From NCBI GenBank assembly GCA_964247295.1, contig CAXTTV010000093.1:1-18420 (forward strand): a DNA stretch of 18,420 nucleotides. Reading direction: 5' to 3'. The position numbers were made by a program, and so were the translations under genes. Source of the stretch: CAXTTV01 sp964247295. GTDB lineage: Bacteria > Chloroflexota > Ktedonobacteria > Ktedonobacterales > Ktedonobacteraceae. How positions within the stretch are numbered: the stretch's first letter is position 1; the number at the start of each line of letters is the position of its first letter. The notes under the pieces were generated by a model. The model did no database searches and was not told the origin of the DNA. It was given only the letters and a program-made list of their open reading frames with translations. Positions 6,770 through 14,146 of this stretch are shown piece after piece.

Positions 6770-7996
6770 CTATAACTTCCAGACTTTGAGATCGTGAAAA
6801 AGTGCCAACGCTTGCTGATTATTTCTGTGAGTCATCGTGCCAATATACCCACAACTTGCGCCTGTATGAATGTTGGTTACATGCCCAACCTGATGCTGAT
6901 TGACATATATGTCGAAGACTCCCCCTCTGGCAATCAGAGTAAGTAAGATATCTTGTGATGGATCTTTCTTGATGTCGGGAACATCCCCACTGCTTAATAC
7001 CATACCATCTTGATCGTAAAGAAAGTAACGCCCACTTACATCGAAAAGGACATGGTAATGCTGGTCTTTTGTTCCTCGAATAAATATTCCTCCCCCCTGG
7101 CCCTGAACAATTTGCATTTTTACCTGTATTGCCAGATTACAAAAAGAGGTCTCTCTAGCCAGACAATAGATGTCGGTGTAGGGGTCCGCGACAAAAGCTG
7201 AGTATTTGTGGTTCTCAAAAGAGCAGGCTGCGCCATCGATGTCCATCTCGTCCCAGTGAGAAAGTGTCTGTTGCGCAAGCGACTCTGCTAATGTAGGAGA
7301 GTTACGCGTAACCTGATGATACAGATCTTGTGGCAGAGTCTGTGGTGTTGGAGGAGAAACGTGCCGAAATGTCATTGAGACGGCAGGCAAAGCAAGTTTT
7401 CCCAGCAGGGGTACCGCCAGGGTAAATACAAGTCCCAGGATCACCATCACCCATAGAGGACGGAGCGGACGCACTCTCCTCACTGGCGATCTCAACGGGT
7501 AAGGAAAAGTAGTTTGATGAAAAGATTGCCCCTCTTCTAAAAGCCGCTCGTTGAAAGAAGGGGCAAGATGAGGAGGAATGATTTCATCTTTCTCTTCCAG
7601 CGCAACAAGGTTTTCTATGGGAACGGGAGACGGTTCCGGATCAGGTGAAGAGTCTTGCTGATCTTGCAGAGAGGCAAGGAGGGCGGCTTCCTCTAAATTT
7701 CGTGCATCAAGCGCGCCCATCGTAGGGATCGCCTCAAGTATCCGGTTCGCCTCGTCGATAGAATTAATAACGTTTTTCTGAACAAGAACATTCAAAATAC
7801 GGATAACGTTGGCTCGCGTACCCGGCGATGACATCCGTTGCCCCTTTACCATACGCGAAAGCGTGGCTTCGGAGATCAAGCTTTCCTGGGCAAGCTCTTT
7901 TTGTGTCATTCGGACTCGTTGAAGATGCGCCTTGAGATGTTCTCCGAACAAAGTATCGGATTGCTCCTCTGTTTTCCTTCTGCGACCTGATTGCAT
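6770..7996 (-). CDS. Membrane-spanning XRE-type regulator with extracytoplasmic lectin/LamG-like domain
   Basis: A 408-aa protein that I can describe but not name. Residues about 16-75 form an XRE-type helix-turn-helix (TQKELAQESLISEATLSRMV, 31-50; KGQR follows). Residues 100-170 are an acidic, Pro-rich linker. A basic stretch RRVRPLRP (173-180) precedes one membrane helix (181-203), so the DNA-binding end should face the cytoplasm. Residues 230-408 would be outside and show beta-strand repeats, including GGIFIRGTKDQHYHVLFDVS (302-321), FDIYVNQHQVGHV and ALFHDLKVW at the end. That is the pattern of concanavalin-like/LamG or DUF1080-type jelly-roll domains. Four cysteines (258, 278, 286, 382) sit in this part. 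AAGGAGC stands five bases before ATG 7996. It lies between the two secreted paralogues on the same strand. I infer a one-component surface sensor; a non-DNA-binding anchoring role is possible. Confidence 0.8.
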   Translation of the reverse strand: MQSGRRRKTEEQSDTLFGEHLKAHLQRVRMTQKELAQESLISEATLSRMVKGQRMSSPGTRANVIRILNVLVQKNVINSIDEANRILEAIPTMGALDARNLEEAALLASLQDQQDSSPDPEPSPVPIENLVALEEKDEIIPPHLAPSFNERLLEEGQSFHQTTFPYPLRSPVRRVRPLRPLWVMVILGLVFTLAVPLLGKLALPAVSMTFRHVSPPTPQTLPQDLYHQVTRNSPTLAESLAQQTLSHWDEMDIDGAACSFENHKYSAFVADPYTDIYCLARETSFCNLAIQVKMQIVQGQGGGIFIRGTKDQHYHVLFDVSGRYFLYDQDGMVLSSGDVPDIKKDPSQDILLTLIARGGVFDIYVNQHQVGHVTNIHTGASCGYIGTMTHRNNQQALALFHDLKVWKL

Positions 7997-8313
7997 ACTA
8001 GCTCCTTTTTAACTCTCCATAAAAGGCAACGATGTTTTACTGATTAAAAATATAACAATAACACAGTCGTTTGTAGATGGGTAAAGTTTCACTTATTTAC
8101 AAATAAGCCGATATGTACTATTTTCAATAGAATAAGCGAGTCATTTTGGAGCGAAACGTCAATATTCAGATAAAATAGCAGATAGTTTAAAAGAGGAAGT
8201 ATAATCAACCAGGGCACATCGGTTCTCCCACCTCCTACTAGATGCAGAGATAGGAAGCGGGAGACAATTCTCATTTCAAATGAGAAGAAATAAACTCTAG
8301 TATTATGGTTTAC
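7997..8313. other. AT-rich intergenic region upstream of the HTH gene
   Basis: A 317-base gap without a convincing gene; a 61-codon hydrophobic reading frame on the minus strand (8274 to 8089) has no ribosome site. It holds the shared motif at 8083-8120 and a perfect inverted repeat TTCTCATTT-C-AAATGAGAA (8268-8286), which begins 27 bases past the stop of the 8314-8838 gene. The latter could be a weak terminator, although no clear T-run follows on the minus strand. Confidence 0.55.
8083..8120 (-). promoter_or_regulatory. Shared upstream element, copy A (palindrome plus ATATGTACTA)
   Basis: CTTATTT-AC-AAATAAG (8092-8107) is a perfect inverted repeat. ATATGTACTA follows at 8111-8120. The 38 bases align with 8932-8970, sharing AAAGT-T/A-TCACTT and ATATGTACTA. 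The ATAAG of the motif lies 107 bases upstream of the HTH start codon, close to the 111-base distance of copy B from its own gene. Candidate regulator site or promoter element. Confidence 0.45.
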
Positions 8314-8838
8314 TTAAAGGCTCTTCGCCAGCACGATGTCAGTATCGAACTCGGCAGAGGATGGCGAGTAGTCAAAGCCGCCGTCCCCATGAGGCACAAT
8401 GCTCACACTCGGCTGCCATTGGCCCAGATCAAACAACGATATCCCATATTTGGCAATCAGAGGAATGCTTATATTCGCCTTCGCAGTGAAATTTCCCTGG
8501 GCAGCGCTGCTCCCATCCTTTGAGGAACCATTCTGAGTACTGACATTTCCCTTGAACTCATACACACTTGACCAGAGGCCCCTCACATAGCCCCGCACAT
8601 CCGCGTTGTCCGAGGAAACCACTTTCGTTCCATCATAGCAGAAATGCTTGTTCATAATATAGCGCGCCAGAACGTGATCCTCATCTGGCTGGAGACGCTT
8701 CACAATCTCCACATGGGCGGTTTTGCACGACACGCTGGCAGCCTTAGAGGATGTCAGGCCGCTAAGCCAAAAAGCGGCGAACCCTGCCAACAAAATAACC
8801 GGAATGATGAGCAGTTTCAACACATTTATGTTCTTCAC
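8314..8838 (-). CDS. Small secreted protein of unknown function, paralogue 2
   Basis: A 174-aa protein with a lysine-containing N-terminus (MKNINVLK), a hydrophobic segment at about 8-25 and a likely signal peptidase site near KAAS (32-35). The mature region from C38 aligns without gaps to paralogue 1, including both cysteines (C38, C67), LWSSVYEFKGNVSTQNGSS and ISLFDLGQWQP. The extreme C-terminus (LAKSL versus YAYFV) and the signal region differ. I chose GTG 8838 because AAAGGGA stands about six bases before it; an in-frame TTG (8865) would add nine residues and has no good ribosome site. It lies upstream of the HTH/membrane gene on the same strand, separated by a 317-base gap, so the two probably have their own promoters. 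Function unknown; divergence between copies may mean different partners or timing. Confidence 0.78.
   Translation of the reverse strand: MKNINVLKLLIIPVILLAGFAAFWLSGLTSSKAASVSCKTAHVEIVKRLQPDEDHVLARYIMNKHFCYDGTKVVSSDNADVRGYVRGLWSSVYEFKGNVSTQNGSSKDGSSAAQGNFTAKANISIPLIAKYGISLFDLGQWQPSVSIVPHGDGGFDYSPSSAEFDTDIVLAKSL
8317..8727 (-). repeat. Direct duplication unit, copy 2 (mature part of secreted protein)
   Basis: Counterpart of 5944-6354, same orientation, about 2.4 kb apart. Recombination between the two copies would remove the HTH gene and leave a single hybrid secreted-protein gene. Confidence 0.85.
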
Positions 8839-8925
8839 ACTTTTTCCCTTTGTAGTTAGTAGCAATTTTTATGTAGGCGATTTTATCTATCCATAAAACC
8901 GTCTCAATAATAATAGCGCTTATGT

Positions 8926-8970
8926 GTGATAAAAGTATCACTTTATCCATAAGTAGATCAATATGTACTA
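8926..8970 (-). promoter_or_regulatory. Shared upstream element, copy B, with adjacent inverted repeat
   Basis: GTGATA-AAAG-TATCAC (8926-8941) is a perfect inverted repeat. It runs into a segment (8932-8970) that aligns with 8083-8120 and ends in the same ATATGTACTA (8961-8970). On the minus strand TTGATC and TGATACTTT form a weak -35 / extended -10 pair. The ATAAG of the motif is 111 bases upstream of GTG 8838. Confidence 0.45.
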
Positions 8971-9178
8971 AATTAATCACAAGTTAATATTATCTTAATA
9001 AATTCTTAATGTGGACCATAAATAGTTTTTTACTGTTATATATGTATACCGAGACACGTTTTTTTGGGGTAAAGGCATTGGAAATAGCTGATGCGATCTT
9101 CTGGAAAGATAAGGCGCTAAGTATGGGGACTTTCTAGAAGGTGAAAAGCACTCTCCCCTTTTATGCAAAAGGCCGACA

Positions 9179-9187
9179 TGATACAAT
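9179..9187 (+). promoter_or_regulatory. Candidate extended -10 promoter for the cca operon
   Basis: TGATACAAT fits an extended -10 (TGnTAnAAT). No good -35 is visible. It lies about 140 bases before ATG 9325 and about 55 before the alternative GTG 9241. Confidence 0.4.
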
Positions 9188-9324
9188 AGTCCCATTCCTA
9201 CCGAAAGTGAAAGGCTACATGGTATCTCTATTTTGGTGGTGTGGGAATATCCAGGGCGGTCCGGTTGACCACTGGCTCGGAGAAGCCCTATCCTCCACAG
9301 GAAGCGGTTTTAAATTATCAAACG

Positions 9325-10695
9325 ATGTTAGATATCATCTTGACGCTGGCAGAGATTTTTCACGCCCAGCATAAACAACTTTATATGGTCGGGGGAACGG
9401 TGCGCGATGTGTTGCTCCACCGTGAAGACTCAAATGATGCCGATATGGCGACAGATGCCCGCCCGGATGAGATCAAACGCCTGGTTGCCCCAACCAATCC
9501 AAGCGCGGTGGTATTGGTCGGGGAGCGCTTCGGGACGGTCCGCCTTCATTATGGTACCGATATCATTGAAATCACGACGTTTCGCAGTGAACAATATAAT
9601 CCTGAGTCGCGCAAGCCCGAGGTCTGCTTCGGTGAGCGCCTGGAAGATGATCTACTACGCCGCGATTTTACAATTAATGCCCTGGCCCGCGATCCTCTGA
9701 CCGGCCAGATTATCGATCTCTATAACGGTCGATCCGATCTTGAGCATCACCTGTTGCGCGCGGTTGGGAATGAGCCCGATAAACGCTTCAATGAAGATCC
9801 TCTGCGCATGCTTCGCGCGGTCCGTTTCGCCGCCCAGCTTGATTTTGAGATCGAGCCCGCGACCAGCCAATCTATTATGCATCAGGCCTCGAAACTTCAG
9901 AAGATCAGTCGGGAGCGTATTCGTGATGAGATGAATAAGCTGTTGCTTTCGGCCCATCCGGCGAAAGGGCTGGATCTATTGACCGACCTGGGTCTGATGG
10001 AGTGGATTATTCCTGAGGTGGTAGAGCTGCGCGGTGCCAGCCAGAATATACAGAAAACGGCCTCCCAATCCAAAGATATCTATACGCACGTGCTACGCGT
10101 TGTTGAGCGCACTTCGCCTCGACTAAAGACGCGTTGGAGCGGCCTGCTGCACGATATCGCCAAGCCTCGTACCAAAAGCGTGGAGGAGGGCAAGGTTCAC
10201 TTCTTTGGACACGAGGATGTCGGGGCCACTATGGCGCGTGAGATCCTGAAACGCCTGCACTTTGATCGCGAGTTTATTGAAGCGGTCTCACGGATCGTCC
10301 ACTTGCATATGCGCGCCAATGCGTATGTTTCCGATTGGACAGATGGCGCGGTCCGACGCCTGATGCTGGACAGCGGCAATGAGTTTAACGACCTGCTGGA
10401 TCTCTCCCGCGCCGATATTACCAGTTACCGCATGGATAAGGTTTCGCGAGCGACCGCGCGCGTGGCTGAACTGGCTGGCCGCCGCGAGTATCTCGAAGAG
10501 GAAGCCCTGCGCGTACCGATCAAAAGTCCACTGGATGGCAATGAACTGATGGAGATCTTTGGTCGCGGCCCCGGTCCCTGGCTCCGCCCCATTAAAGAAC
10601 ATCTGCTGGGCCTCGTGATTGATGGACAACTTTCTTCCGACGATAAAGAGACGGCTATTAAGATTGCTACTGAACTATTGGATCAGGGAGAGTAA
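9325..10695 (+). CDS. cca: CCA-adding tRNA nucleotidyltransferase / poly(A) polymerase family, with HD domain
   Basis: A 456-aa class II nucleotidyltransferase that adds or repairs the 3'-CCA of tRNA. MVGGTVRD (21-28) is the nucleotide-binding G-loop. D38 and D40 in SNDADMATDARP are the metal-binding DxD. RRDFTINALA and EDPLRMLRAVRFAAQLDF are the conserved ribose/base-recognition and neck motifs. GLLHDIAKPRT and FFGHEDVGA in the C-terminal half are an HD-type metal site, as in CCA enzymes with phosphohydrolase domains. The start is uncertain: ATG 9325 fits the family, with about 20 residues before the G-loop, but its ribosome site is poor. GTG 9241 would add 28 residues. A split A-adding or CC-adding function cannot be excluded by reading. 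First gene of a four-gene operon, three bases before the next start. Confidence 0.9.
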   Translation: MLDIILTLAEIFHAQHKQLYMVGGTVRDVLLHREDSNDADMATDARPDEIKRLVAPTNPSAVVLVGERFGTVRLHYGTDIIEITTFRSEQYNPESRKPEVCFGERLEDDLLRRDFTINALARDPLTGQIIDLYNGRSDLEHHLLRAVGNEPDKRFNEDPLRMLRAVRFAAQLDFEIEPATSQSIMHQASKLQKISRERIRDEMNKLLLSAHPAKGLDLLTDLGLMEWIIPEVVELRGASQNIQKTASQSKDIYTHVLRVVERTSPRLKTRWSGLLHDIAKPRTKSVEEGKVHFFGHEDVGATMAREILKRLHFDREFIEAVSRIVHLHMRANAYVSDWTDGAVRRLMLDSGNEFNDLLDLSRADITSYRMDKVSRATARVAELAGRREYLEEEALRVPIKSPLDGNELMEIFGRGPGPWLRPIKEHLLGLVIDGQLSSDDKETAIKIATELLDQGE

Positions 10696-10698
10696 AAG

Positions 10699-11463
10699 AT
10701 GAGCGCTATGCGCGATGAGATCGTTGAGTTTCTGAATGAGCATCTGAAGATCGATGGGTTCCGCGATTATAGCCCCAACGGGATGCAGGTGATTGGCCGC
10801 CCGGAAGTAAAGCGGGTCGCTTTAGGCGTGAGCGCGAACCTGGATTGCTTCCGTCTGGCAGCGGAACAGCAGGCCAATATGCTGATCGTTCATCATGGCC
10901 TTTTCTGGCAAAACGTGCCCCGCGAGATTGGCGCGATGATGAAGGCTCGCTTGAAGTTGCTTTTCGATTACGATATCTCCCTTCTAGGGTATCATCTGCC
11001 GCTCGATGCTCATCCCAAGATCGGCAATAATATCCTCTGGCTTAATCAATTAGGGTTCGCTCAGGAAAGCAACACGTTGGGCCTGACAAATGGTAAAATG
11101 ATTGGATATACGGGCCTCGCAACCGGTCGAGAAACGTTGCGGGCGCTTGTAGAGAAGGTAGCTCGGATCAGCGGCGGCACCCCTAAAGTCTATAAATATG
11201 GCCCCGAGACCGTCCGTAAGCTGGGAGTGATCACTGGTGGCGGGGAAGGCTATCTGTTGGAGGCAATCTCGCAGGGCTGCGATACGTATCTGACTGGCGA
11301 GGTTGGTGAGCCAACTGAGTCCTATGCACGTGAAGAAGGCATTAATTTTATCGCAGCCGGGCATTATAATTCTGAGAAGATTGGAATCATGGCCCTGGGT
11401 GATCTTGTACGCGAAACCTTCAAGGTCGAAACCTTCTTCTGCGATGTGCCAAATGCAGTGTAA
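10699..11463 (+). CDS. Nif3-like dinuclear metal centre protein (YbgI/YqfO family)
   Basis: A 254-aa protein of the Nif3/YbgI family, which form hexameric toroids with a two-metal site. The likely ligands are H65 and H66 (VHHGLFW), D103 (HLPLDAHP), H222 and E226 (AGHYNSEKIG). The length matches the short family form without the extra middle domain seen in YqfO. Some members act in GTP cyclohydrolase-like or radical-damage roles, but the general function is unsettled. AGGGAG precedes ATG 10699. It starts three bases after the cca stop and 11 bases before the next gene, which indicates one transcript. Confidence 0.9.
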   Translation: MSAMRDEIVEFLNEHLKIDGFRDYSPNGMQVIGRPEVKRVALGVSANLDCFRLAAEQQANMLIVHHGLFWQNVPREIGAMMKARLKLLFDYDISLLGYHLPLDAHPKIGNNILWLNQLGFAQESNTLGLTNGKMIGYTGLATGRETLRALVEKVARISGGTPKVYKYGPETVRKLGVITGGGEGYLLEAISQGCDTYLTGEVGEPTESYAREEGINFIAAGHYNSEKIGIMALGDLVRETFKVETFFCDVPNAV

Positions 11464-11474
11464 AAGGGAAAATT

Positions 11475-11954
11475 ATGACGAAAGTAAATAATTCAAAAGA
11501 TAAAGGGATAGGGATATCCGAGTCGATCCCCCAGACGCGTGTTCTGCCAGAAACTGCGACGCGCCAGGGCAAGTCTGGTAGTAAGAAGCGTCAGCCTCAG
11601 ATCGGCGGCACGGCGGTGCCTGGAGCTCGCTCCACTCAGCAAAAAGAGGTTGCTGCGACTAATCCTCAAGAGCAGCAGTATGAGGCCTACAATCGCACAA
11701 TGCGCCGCCGCATGAGACAGATGGGGACTGATCCCGAAACACAGCAGCAACAGCAGCAAGAAAAGGTTAGTCCTCGCAAAAAAAGGATGGAACAGCAACG
11801 GGCAAAGCTGGAGGCCCGTCGCAAAGAACTGATGAAGGATGCTCCCAAGATTGATACCGCGATCGGCAAACGTGGCCTGTGGATTTTCCTGGGCCTATTA
11901 GCAGTGGTTGCAATCATAATCGTCATTGCGATCCTGATAAACCATCCCTTCTAA
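11475..11954 (+). CDS. Tail-anchored basic protein with poly-Gln tract
   Basis: A 159-aa hypothetical protein not matched to a family by eye. Residues 1-95 are polar and probably disordered. A QQQQQQ run sits near residues 89-94 (CAG/CAA codons, 11742-11759). Residues 95-120 (PRKKRMEQQRAKLEARRKEL) are highly charged and probably helical. Residues 134-155 form a single C-terminal membrane helix, leaving only four residues beyond it, so the bulk should face the cytoplasm. GGGAAAATT precedes the ATG. It sits between the Nif3-like and DUF512 genes in the same operon, with short gaps on both sides (11 and 23 bases). The glutamine tract is a slippage-prone site and could vary in length between strains. 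Confidence 0.75.
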   Translation: MTKVNNSKDKGIGISESIPQTRVLPETATRQGKSGSKKRQPQIGGTAVPGARSTQQKEVAATNPQEQQYEAYNRTMRRRMRQMGTDPETQQQQQQEKVSPRKKRMEQQRAKLEARRKELMKDAPKIDTAIGKRGLWIFLGLLAVVAIIIVIAILINHPF

Positions 11955-11977
11955 TAAAATAAGGACACTACAAAATC

Positions 11978-13390
11978 ATGCCAAAAATGTATGGATGGGT
12001 GCGGGAGGTCGTGCCAGAGAGTCCGGCGGATAAAGCTGGACTGCAACCAGGAGATCTGATCGAGACCATTAATGGAAATACGGTCCGTGATCTGGTTGAT
12101 TATCGTTTCTATGTCGCGGACGAAAAGCTAAAAATTGGGTTTAAGCGGCAAGAGGATCGGCGGGAAGCGCTGGTCTCGAAAAGCGCGGACGAAAATCTGG
12201 GTGTCTTATTTGGCGAGGAGCCAACTCCCTTTATTCGTCAGTGCGCCAATAAATGTGTGTTCTGCTTTATTAAGGGCCTGCCAGAGCGCTTCGCGCCTCA
12301 ACCCAACCTGGAGCATGGGATGCGCTCATCTCTCTATATTAAAGATGATGATTATCGCTATTCATTTCTGTTCGGGAATTTTGTCACGCTTACGAATCTT
12401 AAGGAGCATGACTGGAAACGGCTGGACGAGCAGAAACTCACTCCGCTCTATGTTTCAGTCCATGTCACCGATCCTGATATGCGGCGCAAACTGGTGGATG
12501 GGCCCCGCGCCGGCGAGATCCTCGAACACATCCAACGGTTGGGTGAGATGGGGATTACCTGTCATACGCAACTGGTGCTTTGCCCCGGTATGAACGATGG
12601 TGAGTACCTTGAGCGCAGTATCGAAGATTTGGTAAAGCTGCGCCCGATTGTCGAGTCGATCTCGGCGGTTCCTGTTGGCCTTACAAAGTTCAATAGTATG
12701 ATTAAAACCGACGAGATGACCCTGCTACGCCACTACACGCCCGAAGAAGGCAATCGTATCATTGAGCAGGTCGAGAGGTATCAGCAGCGGTTTATGCGGG
12801 AAGAGGGCCAGCCCTTTGTCTTTCTCTCAGACGAGTGGTATTACATGACAAAACGCCCCTTCCCCATCGCCGAGCACTACGGCTTCTACTCACAGATCGA
12901 GAATGGCGTCGGCATGACCCGCTACTTGATCGATATGTGGGCGCGGGGCCAGAAGCGCTTGCCAGCCCGAATGGAGCCGCCACGCAAAATTACCCTGGTC
13001 ACTGGAAAGATGGCGACCCCGATTATTGAAGAGATGGCAAACGATCTCAAAAAGATCGAGGATCTTGTGGTTGAAGTTATGACCATCAAAAATAACTTCT
13101 TTGGCGAACAGGTTACCGTCGCGGGATTACTCTGCGGCCAGGACGTAATCGAGCAGCTTAACGAGAATCCTTATCTGGGAGATCTGGTTTTACTGCCCAA
13201 AGTTATGCTGGACAACGCCGGCGAGCGTTTTTTGGACGACATCACACTGGAAGAATTTCAGCAAAAAGTCCCCGCGAAGACGCTCTTTATCAAAAACGCG
13301 CAAGAGACCATCGAGGCCATTAACAATTTGAATGGCGTGCGTCAGCGCCCCTACTCATTGCGGAACATCCCCCTGACGGTCCACGCCTGA
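11978..13390 (+). CDS. PDZ / radical-SAM-like / DUF512 protein
   Basis: A 470-aa DUF512-family protein. Residues about 5-45 form a PDZ-like domain (VREVVPESPADKAGLQPGDL, 8-27). C89, C93 and C96 in CANKCVFC form a CxxxCxxC motif, the usual [4Fe-4S] site of radical SAM enzymes. TPLYVSVHVTDPDMRRKLV and CHTQLVLCPGMNDG follow a radical-SAM-like barrel. The C-terminal third carries VTGKMA and the DUF512-type end. The family is widespread in Firmicutes, cyanobacteria and Chloroflexota; its reaction is not established. The length is normal. AAGGA lies 12 bases before ATG 11978; ATG 11987 is an alternative start. Last gene of the cca operon, followed directly by a terminator. Confidence 0.9.
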   Translation: MPKMYGWVREVVPESPADKAGLQPGDLIETINGNTVRDLVDYRFYVADEKLKIGFKRQEDRREALVSKSADENLGVLFGEEPTPFIRQCANKCVFCFIKGLPERFAPQPNLEHGMRSSLYIKDDDYRYSFLFGNFVTLTNLKEHDWKRLDEQKLTPLYVSVHVTDPDMRRKLVDGPRAGEILEHIQRLGEMGITCHTQLVLCPGMNDGEYLERSIEDLVKLRPIVESISAVPVGLTKFNSMIKTDEMTLLRHYTPEEGNRIIEQVERYQQRFMREEGQPFVFLSDEWYYMTKRPFPIAEHYGFYSQIENGVGMTRYLIDMWARGQKRLPARMEPPRKITLVTGKMATPIIEEMANDLKKIEDLVVEVMTIKNNFFGEQVTVAGLLCGQDVIEQLNENPYLGDLVLLPKVMLDNAGERFLDDITLEEFQQKVPAKTLFIKNAQETIEAINNLNGVRQRPYSLRNIPLTVHA

Positions 13391-13400
13391 CCACCTAAAG

Positions 13401-13437
13401 AAACCACCTCTTCCGTAACAGGGGAGGTGGTTTTTGC
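13401..13437 (+). terminator. Intrinsic terminator of the cca-DUF512 operon
   Basis: AAACCACCTC (13401-13410) pairs with GAGGTGGTTT (13424-13433), followed by further T residues. It starts ten bases after the DUF512 stop. On the minus strand the T-run is poor, so it serves bioY less well. Confidence 0.9.
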
Positions 13438-13448
13438 ATCGATGAGAT

Positions 13449-14060
13449 CTAACGATCCCGCCAGCGCACCAGAGCCCAGGCCGAAGGCAACAACGCCGCC
13501 GCGAAGGCCAGCTTAATCAGGTCGCCAATGATGAACGGGTACAGTCCAAGAGCTAGCCCCTTCGCGACGCTAACGTGCAAAAAAATCGTCAGCCAGGTTA
13601 CACCCATCGTGTAATTAATCAGGGTGCCAGGGATCATCGCTAGGGCCGCCGTCAGGTAGCTGCGATCCAATCCACGCTCGCACAGCAGGCCAACTACAAA
13701 GGCCACAACCGGGAAAGACCAGAGATAGCCGGCGGTCACCCCAAATAGAAATGGGAAGCCACCAACGCCACCCGCGAAGACTGGCAGGCCAACCGCGCCC
13801 ATCGCTAGATAGGTTAGCATCGCTGCGCCCCCACGTTTGCTGCCCAGAGCCGCGCCCGTCAGTAGCACCATCAACGTCTGAAGGGTAATCGGCACCGGGC
13901 CGAGGGTCTCGATCCTGAACGAAAATAAGGCACTGATAACCGTCAACAGACTAAAAACAACAACCAGGGCCACATCTTTTGCCAGTCGCTTCCCCCTTGA
14001 AGCGCTATCCGGCACTACGTAATCAATTAAAGTAGTTTTCTGTGTAGACGACATTGCCAT
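13449..14060 (-). CDS. bioY: Biotin transporter substrate-binding component BioY
   Basis: A 203-aa membrane protein, the S component of an energy-coupling-factor biotin importer. GPVPITLQTLMVLLTGAALG (54-73), GLPVFAGGVGGFPFLFGVTAGYL and PFIIGDLIKLAFAA near the C-terminus are the BioY signatures; about six hydrophobic segments are present. No ATPase or T component (EcfA/EcfT or BioM/BioN) lies in the window, so it would work alone or share a remote ECF module. GAGGAG stands eight bases before ATG 14060; ATG 14054 is an alternative. Its promoter region has direct repeats around the -10, which suggests repression. Confidence 0.93.
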   Translation of the reverse strand: MAMSSTQKTTLIDYVVPDSASRGKRLAKDVALVVVFSLLTVISALFSFRIETLGPVPITLQTLMVLLTGAALGSKRGGAAMLTYLAMGAVGLPVFAGGVGGFPFLFGVTAGYLWSFPVVAFVVGLLCERGLDRSYLTAALAMIPGTLINYTMGVTWLTIFLHVSVAKGLALGLYPFIIGDLIKLAFAAALLPSAWALVRWRDR

Positions 14061-14104
14061 AACACTTACTCCTCACGCGAACATATGCATACCACATACA
14101 GATA

Positions 14105-14146
14105 AGATGTATAAATTATTATAGTCACCAGATGTATGATTTTGCA
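14105..14146 (-). promoter_or_regulatory. bioY promoter with direct repeats flanking the -10
   Basis: On the minus strand TATAAT occupies 14123-14118, with a weak -35 (TGCAAA, 14146-14141) 17 bases away. ATACATCT occurs twice, at 14137-14130 and 14112-14105, one copy on each side of the -10 and 17 bases apart. A regulator bound there would cover the promoter. The repeats do not look like the classical BirA box. Confidence 0.5.

Larger units (their letters stand above)
8839..9324. other. Divergent AT-rich intergenic region between paralogue 2 and cca
   Basis: About 490 bases with no convincing gene. Besides the elements listed separately it is AT-rich (8860-9060), and it holds the candidate promoter of the cca operon at 9179-9187. 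Part of 9241-9324 could be coding if cca starts at the in-frame GTG 9241. Confidence 0.5.

Noticed and set aside
8089..8274. Minus-strand 61-codon reading frame encoding a hydrophobic peptide
   Set aside because: No ribosome site before its ATG, AT-rich gap, and it overlaps the shared upstream element; it looks like chance.
11742..11759. CAG/CAA run as a satellite or regulatory repeat
   Set aside because: It is explained by the glutamine tract of the 11475-11954 product; only its possible length variation is of interest.
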